Assembly (NCBI GenBank): GCA_029882725.1
Contig: JAOUKG010000275.1
Coordinates: forward strand, 1-5,033
Source of the DNA: Cyclobacteriaceae bacterium
GTDB lineage: Bacteria > Bacteroidota > Bacteroidia > Cytophagales > Cyclobacteriaceae
DNA length: 5,033 nucleotides
Direction of reading: 5' to 3'
In this document: positions 1-3,912 of the stretch, in pieces
Layout of the letters: each line of letters opens with the position of its first letter
Position numbering within the stretch: position 1 is the stretch's first letter
The notes under the pieces: generated by a model
Database searches by the model: none
The model's input: the letters and a program-made list of their open reading frames with translations, nothing else
What the model was told of the DNA's origin: nothing
Made by a program: the position numbers and the translations under genes

Positions 1-190
1 TCACCCCAGATTCAATACCATTAAGTTAAGGTTGATTCTTTACCTTTATAACAAATAAACAAGTCATACGCATGAACAAAGTTTTGGTCTTTCAACGAAG
101 TTTAGTTTAGTGAAGAAACAAAAAAAGAGTCTTTTGAATATTTGTACTTATTATATAAATAGTTTTTATTTAATAAAATTATATGTTTAA

Positions 191-212
191 TTTATTGTTA
201 ATCAACAATAAA
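191..212. repeat. Inverted repeat in the leader of the lipoprotein gene
   Basis: TTTATTGTT, the spacer AATC and AACAATAAA form a perfect 9-bp inverted repeat that ends 8 bases before the ATG at 221. It could be an operator or an AT-rich hairpin in the 5' untranslated region. The AT richness of the leader makes chance pairing quite possible. The rest of 1-220 shows no gene on either strand and no promoter I can defend. Confidence 0.4.
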
Positions 213-220
213 AATTATTT

Positions 221-850
221 ATGATTAGAACCATTATTTTAACTTCATGTATTTTAATACTAACAGCCTCCTGTCGATATTCCTATATAACCACTGGTGC
301 GAAAGAGAAATTAACCAACCATAAAATCATTGCGATTATCCCCCCTAAGGTATCTGTTGCAGGGTACCCCAATATGAAAGAGGAAAATCTCTTAAAACTT
401 TACATAAGTGAAACAAATAATTTTCAACAAGAATTATATGATGCGTTGGCTATTAAAAAAAGTGAAGGAAAATTAAATATTGATATACTTAGTATTGCAA
501 AAACAAATTCCATCCTCAAAGACTTCACCCCTTTCGAAATACCTCTAATAGATCCTGAAGACCTTTGCAGACTTTTGAAGGTAGATGCGGTAATTACTTC
601 TGAATACATAATTGTAAAATCTAAATCTACAGCTGGTGCGGTTTCATCCGTAATTTTATTTGGTCAATCCGGCACAACAAATATTATAGAAGTGTACGCA
701 GAAATATATGACTCGCAATCATTGGATCCTTGTTGGATTTACAAAAGAATAGAAAGTGGATCTTTAATAACCCCCTTAACCCTGCTTAGACAAATTATAT
801 TAGGAAATGTAGCGAAGGAAGTTCCATATGGTATGAAAAAAATTAAGTAA
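221..850 (+). CDS. Small putative lipoprotein of unknown function
   Basis: The 209-residue product has a short N-terminal hydrophobic stretch (residues 4-17) ending in LTASC, so Cys18 is the likely lipidated residue. The box is slightly off consensus because Thr, not Leu/Ile/Val, sits at -3. After the lipobox comes a mixed alpha/beta domain: a beta-strand-like KIIAIIPP (35-42), a helical stretch (about 54-79), DLCRLLKVDAVI (114-125), and a small-residue-rich AGAVSSVILFG (138-148) leading to a strand-rich C-terminus ending PYGMKKIK. The overall pattern (IIPP..., LC..L.VDAVI, GA...LFG..GTTN...EIYD, C-terminal VPY) resembles a family of uncharacterised Bacteroidota lipoproteins that I recall but cannot name. 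It is probably anchored in the outer or inner membrane facing the periplasm. The ATG at 221 is chosen because it gives a full signal sequence. No Shine-Dalgarno is seen, which is normal for the phylum. It stands alone, with a 200-bp gap to the next gene. Confidence 0.85.
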   Translation: MIRTIILTSCILILTASCRYSYITTGAKEKLTNHKIIAIIPPKVSVAGYPNMKEENLLKLYISETNNFQQELYDALAIKKSEGKLNIDILSIAKTNSILKDFTPFEIPLIDPEDLCRLLKVDAVITSEYIIVKSKSTAGAVSSVILFGQSGTTNIIEVYAEIYDSQSLDPCWIYKRIESGSLITPLTLLRQIILGNVAKEVPYGMKKIK

Positions 851-1006
851 GGCTCTCAAAAACCTTAATAGGATATGCATATTTATTAAAACCCATTCTC
901 ATTCAATTCTGTGCAGGTTACAGACAACCCGATTCAAATGCCGCAACTACAAATTTTTAAATTGAATGCTATTTATTTAACTCAAGTTTTAATAACAACC
1001 TATTCT

Positions 1007-1023
1007 TTAACTACATTAGTTAA
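1007..1023. promoter_or_regulatory. Palindrome upstream of the CPBP protease gene
   Basis: TTAACTA, the spacer CAT and TAGTTAA form a perfect 7-bp palindrome that ends 27 bases before the ATG at 1051. Its size and position would suit the binding site of a dimeric repressor or activator. No regulator gene is present in the window to pair with it, so the role is inference only. Confidence 0.35.
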
Positions 1024-1050
1024 CTCTTTCATATCAAATACCGAATACCT

Positions 1051-1791
1051 ATGCTTGAATTTATTTCAAAAAACCTAATCTGGAATAATGAGGCAAAAGC
1101 AGCCCTAATAATTATGATTGGCCTGATTGGCTTTCTTTCATTTTGGTTTATATCCAATTCAGAGAACATAAAAAATTATTTTCAAAGAAAATATCCTTCA
1201 GGAAAAGCTTCTGAAGTGCATTTTATTTTTGGAAAAACAATTGGGTTCTTATTCATAGCTATGGTTCCGGCAATGATTTGTAAGTTGACCATTCCGGAAT
1301 TTGAGTGGGCAGAATACGGGTTAATATTCCATAAGGAGAAAACCCTATATTCTATATTGTCAATATTGGTTTTAGCCTTGATAGGCATACCTATTGTTTA
1401 CAGACATTCAAAAAGCCCCGAAACATTGAAAAAATATCCACAGATAAGAGCGAGACTATGGACATGGAGAACTGTTATAACAGAAATTGGAGGTTGGGTG
1501 TTATACCTTTTTGGATATGAATTTTTATTCAGGGGTATTATGTTGTTACTATTATCCAATTTGATAGGAATATTGCCTTCAATAGCCATCAATACTGCTC
1601 TTTATTCAGCAACTCATATCCCAAAAGGACGTGAAGAAACTATAGGAGCAATTCCTATAGGAATTCTATTTTCGTTTCTTACCCTATACTCAGAATCAAT
1701 ATGGATAGCCTTCACAATACATCTGATTATATCAATGACCAATTTTTATGGAGCTTTGAAACATAATCCAGAGATTAAATGGGAGAAATAA
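1051..1791 (+). CDS. CPBP family intramembrane metalloprotease (CAAX/Abi-like)
   Basis: The 246-residue membrane protein has about seven hydrophobic segments (roughly 17-34, 62-78, 100-117, 146-165, 168-186, 198-213 and 216-231). The CPBP signature lies in the second half. Motif 1 is YEFLFRG, with Glu157 and Arg161. Motif 2 is YSATHIPKGREE, with His189. Motif 3 is in FTIHLIISMTN, with His224 and Asn231. Proteins of this family are related to the Rce1 CAAX protease and to bacterial Abi proteins, and act as glutamate-type intramembrane proteases; known roles include bacteriocin self-immunity and protein processing. The usual motif 1 is EExxxR, and here the first Glu is replaced by Tyr156. The second Glu and the other polar residues remain, so activity is plausible but not assured. 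The substrate is unknown. No bacteriocin, prenyltransferase or CAAX protein gene is seen nearby. It starts at ATG in an AT-rich leader and has no clear Shine-Dalgarno. Confidence 0.88.
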   Translation: MLEFISKNLIWNNEAKAALIIMIGLIGFLSFWFISNSENIKNYFQRKYPSGKASEVHFIFGKTIGFLFIAMVPAMICKLTIPEFEWAEYGLIFHKEKTLYSILSILVLALIGIPIVYRHSKSPETLKKYPQIRARLWTWRTVITEIGGWVLYLFGYEFLFRGIMLLLLSNLIGILPSIAINTALYSATHIPKGREETIGAIPIGILFSFLTLYSESIWIAFTIHLIISMTNFYGALKHNPEIKWEK

Positions 1792-1913
1792 AATAAAAAA
1801 CAATAAATTATTTGATCAAAACACAATCATTTATATTGCACTCGTTTTATAAATAGTTTAATTTATAATTAACAGACACTCAATATTAAATAGCAGTAAA
1901 TTAATCAACTTAA

Positions 1914-2255
1914 ATGTCTGAATCTCAAAATTGTCCCAGTTGTAAATCTCCTTATGGTTACTCCACCGGAACCCTGATGATGTGCCCTGAATGCGGGCAT
2001 GAATGGAATCCTGAAGAGGAAGCCCAGGCAACCACAGATGAAACTGTAGTAAAAGATGCAAATGGCACTATTTTACAAGACGGAGATTCGGTAGTAATTG
2101 TAAAGGATTTACCTGTAAAGGGAGCACCCAAATCGATAAAAGCCGGCACCAAAGTAAAGAATATCAGAATTGTGGAAGGCGATCACAATATCGACTGCAA
2201 GGTAGATGGATTTGGAGCCATGGCTCTGAAGTCGGAATTTGTAAAGAAGGCGTAA
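1914..2255 (+). CDS. yjdM: Zinc-ribbon protein of the YjdM/PhnA family
   Basis: The product has 113 residues, the usual length for the family. The N-terminal zinc ribbon has CPSC (Cys7, Cys10) and CPEC (Cys24, Cys27), followed by GHEWNPEEE. The C-terminal domain (about 44-112) has the family pattern VKDANGTILQDGDSV, then KDLPVKG, then IKAGTKVKNIRIVEGDHNIDCKVDGFGAMALKSEFVKK, seen here in successive pieces; it is an SH3-like beta barrel. E. coli YjdM was once called PhnA because its gene lies beside the phosphonate operon. It is not required for phosphonate use, and annotations as phosphonoacetate hydrolase come from a name collision. The molecular role is unknown. The ATG at 1914 directly begins the conserved MSESQNCPSC and is a safe start. 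The gene stands alone, 122 bp after the protease gene, and is more GC-rich than the leader before it. Confidence 0.95.
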   Translation: MSESQNCPSCKSPYGYSTGTLMMCPECGHEWNPEEEAQATTDETVVKDANGTILQDGDSVVIVKDLPVKGAPKSIKAGTKVKNIRIVEGDHNIDCKVDGFGAMALKSEFVKKA

Positions 2256-2343
2256 TATTTTTCACCCTATTTAATATGTGGATTATTTAATCTAGATTTA
2301 CGGCTCAACCTCATAGAGCGATTTTGCCTCAAAACTGATTGTC

Positions 2344-2417
2344 TTTATCTAATTGGATAAATTATGAAGAAACAATCAGGTTCCTACCTCATTTTTGAAA
2401 TAGCTTCCTCCAATTAG
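2344..2417 (+). promoter_or_regulatory. Possible leader structure with mini-ORF before the dioxygenase gene
   Basis: ATG at 2364 opens a 17-codon frame (MKKQSGSYLIFEIASSN) whose TAG stop (2415-2417) shares its G with the GTG start of the dioxygenase gene. CTAATTGGA (2349-2357) is the exact reverse complement of TCCAATTAG (2409-2417), so a folded leader could place the mini-ORF in the loop and pair the first base of the start codon. A shorter hairpin, TTTATC-TAATTG-GATAAA (2344-2361), would compete for the same upstream bases. Stop/start overlap is a common arrangement for translational coupling. All of this may be chance in AT-rich DNA. Confidence 0.3.
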
Positions 2418-3013
2418 TGGAATCTAATTTTGAGGAAATTATCTCAGGTTTTTTGGAAAAACGTGTAGGTATAGCCAATGAATTTTTGAGTGCCGATTTA
2501 GCCTTACATCTAAAAGAAAATTTACTCTTACTTTTTGAAAATAAAGCAATGAAAGAGGCCGGTATCGGAAATGGGCTCTTATTGAGTCACGACAAAAAAA
2601 TAAGAAGTGACAAAATATTTTGGTTGGAAAAAAAGGATAATAACCCCCACGAACGTATTTTTTTTGATTTAATAGATTCCTTTATACTCTATCTAAACAG
2701 AACCTGTTTTACGGGAATAAAAAGCTACGAATTTCATTATGCCCTTTATGAAAAGGGGGCATTTTATAAAAAACATCTTGATCAATTTAAATCAGACGAC
2801 GGCAGAGCATTTTCAATGATTATGTATTTAAATAAAGGCTGGTTGGCGAAAGATGGTGGTGAATTAAAAGTATATCAGGAAACTGGCATTCAAATCATAC
2901 CACCTGACAATCAAAAATGCATTTTTTTTAAAAGCAATGAATTAGAACACGAAGTACTTTTAACCAATGTTACCCGGATGAGTGTTACGGGTTGGTTAAA
3001 AACATCATTGTAA
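2417..3013 (+). CDS. 2OG-Fe(II) oxygenase (prolyl 4-hydroxylase-like dioxygenase)
   Basis: The 198-residue product has the catalytic signature of 2-oxoglutarate/iron(II) dioxygenases on a jelly-roll fold. His120 and Asp122 lie in YKKHLDQF, distal His178 in LEHEV, and the 2OG-anchoring Arg187 in TRMSVTGWL. DGGELKVY (146-153) and IIPPDNQKCIFF (160-171) are the conserved strands between them, and IRSDKIFWL (62-70) is a typical upstream motif. Relatives hydroxylate protein or small-molecule substrates using O2 and 2-oxoglutarate; the substrate here cannot be told, and the protein is probably cytoplasmic. The start is GTG at 2417: the frame is closed by TGA at 2396-2398, no ATG lies in frame before residue 44, and residues from 1 onward (ESNFEEIISGFLEKRVGIANEFLS) fit the N-terminus I expect for the family. 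The GTG overlaps the stop of a 17-codon mini-ORF. The gene appears complete, with all metal ligands present. Confidence 0.92.
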   Translation: MESNFEEIISGFLEKRVGIANEFLSADLALHLKENLLLLFENKAMKEAGIGNGLLLSHDKKIRSDKIFWLEKKDNNPHERIFFDLIDSFILYLNRTCFTGIKSYEFHYALYEKGAFYKKHLDQFKSDDGRAFSMIMYLNKGWLAKDGGELKVYQETGIQIIPPDNQKCIFFKSNELEHEVLLTNVTRMSVTGWLKTSL

Positions 3014-3162
3014 GGATTGGCACTTCTTTTTATTGCGGATTTTAGACAATGGAAAACGGCATCCCCCTACCTCAATTGTCTGAATCAGGTTTTACAGGAT
3101 TTTGAGATGAACAGGATGGCTGTGGAGGGTGTGGTTTTGTGGCTATGCGGGTGTTTTAAAGA

Positions 3163-3180
3163 AGAGGATGGACATCCTCT
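3163..3180. repeat. Short hairpin centred on GGACATCC
   Basis: AGAGGATG, the spacer GA and CATCCTCT form perfect 8-bp arms. The core GATGGACATCC recurs at 3255-3265 and 3278-3288, so this belongs to the same repeat family. With a 2-base spacer it would form a tight hairpin or cruciform. It is not followed by a T tract, so it is not a standard terminator. Confidence 0.6.
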
Positions 3181-3251
3181 ATGGTTCGCTCCTTCCTCTT
3201 TTGTTTTTCCAGAAGTGATGCTACGCATTCATTCTCCCATACTACTCGGGA

Positions 3252-3267
3252 CCGGATGGACATCCGG
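3252..3267. repeat. Second GGACATCC hairpin
   Basis: CCGGATG, the spacer GA and CATCCGG form perfect 7-bp arms. It shares its GATGGACATCC core with the hairpin at 3163-3180, but its outer arm bases differ in a compensated way (AGAGGATG/CATCCTCT against CCGGATG/CATCCGG). This suggests that the pairing, not only the sequence, has been kept. Confidence 0.6.
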
Positions 3268-3298
3268 ACCAACCAAAGATGGACATCCGGACCAACCA
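3255..3298. repeat. Tandem 21-base direct repeat
   Basis: Two identical 21-base units, at 3255-3275 and 3278-3298, run GATGGACATCCGG then ACCAACCA, separated by AA (period 23). Translated in the TTG frame this gives two GHPDQP/GPT-type patches, and 23 is not a multiple of three, which argues against a protein repeat. The third, shorter match is GATGGACATCC at 3167-3177. Confidence 0.8.
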
Positions 3299-3410
3299 TG
3301 CAGAATGCTCCGTACCCTAAAATTCTAGTGAAAAACTAACAACCTAGGCTGTTATACGCCTTTCTTTTCCCTTTTTCTTTATTATACCTATTTTCGCCCC
3401 GCAATCTTTT

Positions 3411-3488
3411 GCGCTCGTAGTTCAACTGGATAGAATATCGGATTTCGCCCCGAACCCTCGGGGCCGGTGGTTGGGGGTTCGAATCGCA
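3411..3488 (+). pseudogene. tRNA-Arg pseudogene (broken first copy)
   Basis: The first 37 bases, through the anticodon TCG (3445-3447), are identical to the intact tRNA at 3563. Then CCCCGAACCCTCGGGG (3448-3463) stands where the intact copy has only GCT, which destroys the anticodon stem. At the 3' end, CCTTCCGGG is missing after TTCGAAT, so the T-stem cannot close and only CGC of the acceptor strand remains. The inserted block is itself a hairpin (CCCCGA/TCGGGG), and its CGAACCCTC is the reverse complement of GAGGGTTCG in the T arm of the intact copy. It cannot be a tRNA with an intron, because removing the insert would still leave the acceptor and T arms broken. Confidence 0.85.
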
Positions 3489-3562
3489 CTTATTTCTTAA
3501 TTATTTTTAACCTTTCTTTTCCCTTTTTCTTTATTATACCTATTTTCAACACGCAATCTTTT

Positions 3563-3636
3563 GCGCTCGTAGTTCAACTGGATAGAATATCGGATTTCGG
3601 CTCCGGTGGTTGAGGGTTCGAATCCTTCCGGGCGCA
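3563..3636 (+). tRNA. tRNA-Arg (anticodon UCG)
   Basis: The 74 bases fold fully. The acceptor stem is GCGCTCG (3563-3569) with CGGGCGC (3629-3635), 7 pairs including one G-U. The D stem is GTTC/GAAT around AACTGGATA. The anticodon stem is TCGGA/TCCGG around TTTCGGC, with anticodon TCG at 3597-3599. The variable loop is TGGTT, the T stem is GAGGG/CCTTC around TTCGAAT, and the discriminator is A3636. CCA is not encoded, which is usual in Bacteroidota. It decodes CGN arginine codons. Its last 16 bases (3621-3636) are the beginning of a 36-bp direct repeat found again at 3792. Confidence 0.97.
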
Positions 3637-3656
3637 CGATCAAACATCATCCCGGC
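3621..3656. repeat. 36-bp direct repeat, copy A (tRNA 3' end), possible attachment site
   Basis: This copy runs from the last bases of the T loop of the intact tRNA-Arg, through its T and acceptor strands, to 20 bases beyond the tRNA, ending CATCATCCCGGC. It is identical over 36 bases to 3792-3827. A repeat that begins inside a tRNA 3' end and continues just past it is the classical form of an att site left by tyrosine-recombinase integration. No integrase lies in the window, so an element history is inference. Confidence 0.75.
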
Positions 3657-3670
3657 AAATATCATCGGGT

Positions 3671-3730
3671 AAATTAAATAGCCTCTGGAATGGAAAACTT
3701 GTTTTCGAATTCTTAGAGGCTATTTAATTT
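3671..3730. repeat. 60-nt hairpin with perfect 16-bp arms between the direct repeats
   Basis: AAATTAAATAGCCTCT (3671-3686) and AGAGGCTATTTAATTT (3715-3730) are exact reverse complements. Inside them GAAT/ATTC and GAAAAC-TT-GTTTTC extend the fold, giving one long, nearly continuous stem with small interior loops. It could be a bidirectional intrinsic terminator for the tRNA, since its GC core is flanked by A-rich and T-rich sides, or the body of a very small palindromic mobile element. The length of the arms and the bracketing by tRNA-tail repeats favour the element reading. The terminator role would also explain its position 34 bases after the tRNA. Confidence 0.75.
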
Positions 3731-3849
3731 CCGGACTGATAAGGACGGCGATGGTATTTGCAGAACTAAGACAAAAAGGATCAATGCAATTAATCCTTCC
3801 GGGCGCACGATCAAACATCATCCCGGCCCAAATCAGCACACTCATATAA
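3717..3849 (+). other. Short open frames between the repeats; possible calcium-loop remnant
   Basis: The frame open from 3717 reads TDKDGDGIC at 3735-3761, which matches the Asp-rich calcium loop (DxDxDG) of dockerin, EF-hand or thrombospondin type 3 repeats that are common in secreted Bacteroidota proteins. It then passes through repeat copy B and stops soon after. In another frame, ATG at 3751 encodes 32 residues ending at TAA 3847-3849, most of them the translated repeat. Neither is a convincing gene. The first may be a scrap of a calcium-binding repeat protein carried in by an insertion, or chance. Confidence 0.25.
3792..3827. repeat. 36-bp direct repeat, copy B, possible second attachment site
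   Basis: It is identical to 3621-3656, including the last 16 bases of the tRNA-Arg, but the flanking bases differ (AATT before it here, TTCG in the tRNA). The copies are 171 bases apart with 135 bases between them. If the tRNA-proximal copy is attL, this is attR, and the DNA beyond it would be the original chromosomal sequence next to the tRNA. It is equally consistent with a local duplication. Confidence 0.75.
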
Positions 3850-3873
3850 AATAAATCTTTTGTATATTTAGTC

Positions 3874-3902
3874 TTGACAAAGCACTACTTAAATTTTATA
3901 AA
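3874..3902 (+). promoter_or_regulatory. Near-consensus -35/-10 pair before the S9 peptidase gene
   Basis: TTGACA (3874-3879) and TATAAA (3897-3902) are separated by exactly 17 bases, like a classical sigma-70 promoter. Bacteroidota usually use a different pair (TTTG and TAnnTTTG). A one-mismatch form of the latter, TAGTCTTG, overlaps at 3869-3876 but lacks a well-spaced TTTG. Initiation from TATAAA would fall about 3-4 bases before the ATG at 3913, giving an almost leaderless mRNA. Initiation from TAGTCTTG would leave a leader of about 30 bases. Which one is used cannot be told from sequence. Confidence 0.4.
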
Positions 3903-3912
3903 AAACATAAAA

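Larger units (their letters stand above)
3014..3358. other. Repeat-bearing stretch with no convincing gene
   Basis: The 345 bases after the dioxygenase stop are visibly richer in G and C than the gene leaders. They hold a degenerate series on TCAGGTTT / ACAGGAT (3085-3117), two GATGGACATCC-centred hairpins, and a 21-base direct repeat. A frame open from TTG at 3017 to 3328 exists, but its translation resembles no family I know and its second half is simply the translated repeats. From memory, runs of the type 'AATCAGG-TTTACAGGAT-...-GAACAGGAT' are scattered between genes in several Bacteroidota genomes; I cannot verify this here. The stretch is best read as accumulated intergenic repeat sequence or a decayed fragment. 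At its end, TAACA-A-CCTAGG-C-TGTTA (3337-3354) is a near-perfect palindrome with one mismatched pair. Confidence 0.6.
3359..3637 (+). repeat. Tandem duplication of tRNA-Arg and its upstream region
   Basis: A pyrimidine-rich leader (CCTTTCTTTTCCC, then TTTTTCTTTATTATACC) followed by a tRNA-Arg sequence occurs twice, at 3359-3489 and 3511-3637, with a shift of 152 bases up to the anticodon. The leaders differ only near CGCCCC (3395-3400) against CAACAC (3547-3552). The tRNA portions then differ by a replaced segment at the anticodon loop and by a 9-base deletion near the 3' end in the first copy. The shared TTATTATACC just before each tRNA may be promoter sequence that was carried along. Confidence 0.85.

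Noticed and set aside
900..968. CATTCAATT (900-908) and AATTGAATG (960-968) as a hairpin between the first two genes
   Set aside because: The nine AT-rich pairs are separated by 51 bases, which is easily produced by chance, and no T tract follows.
1811..1838. Bacteroidota-type promoter before the zinc-ribbon gene (TTTG at 1811, TATATTG at 1832)
   Set aside because: The second element is one base short of TAnnTTTG and the spacing is below the usual range, so it is too weak to annotate.
1051..3013. A bacteriocin-immunity or defence operon built around the CPBP protease
   Set aside because: The neighbours are a housekeeping-type zinc-ribbon protein and a dioxygenase with gaps of 120-160 bases. 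No bacteriocin precursor, export gene or toxin is present.
3017..3328. 103-codon frame starting at TTG after the dioxygenase gene
   Set aside because: The start is rare, the translation resembles no family I know, and its second half is the hairpin and 21-base repeats read through. The repeat period of 23 breaks the reading frame, which is not expected of a protein repeat.
3411..3488. First tRNA-Arg copy as a functional tRNA with an anticodon-loop intron
   Set aside because: Removing the 16-base block would not restore the tRNA, since nine bases of the T and acceptor strands are also missing.
3359..3637. CRISPR-like array
   Set aside because: There are only two units, which are long, contain tRNA sequence and have no regular short spacers.
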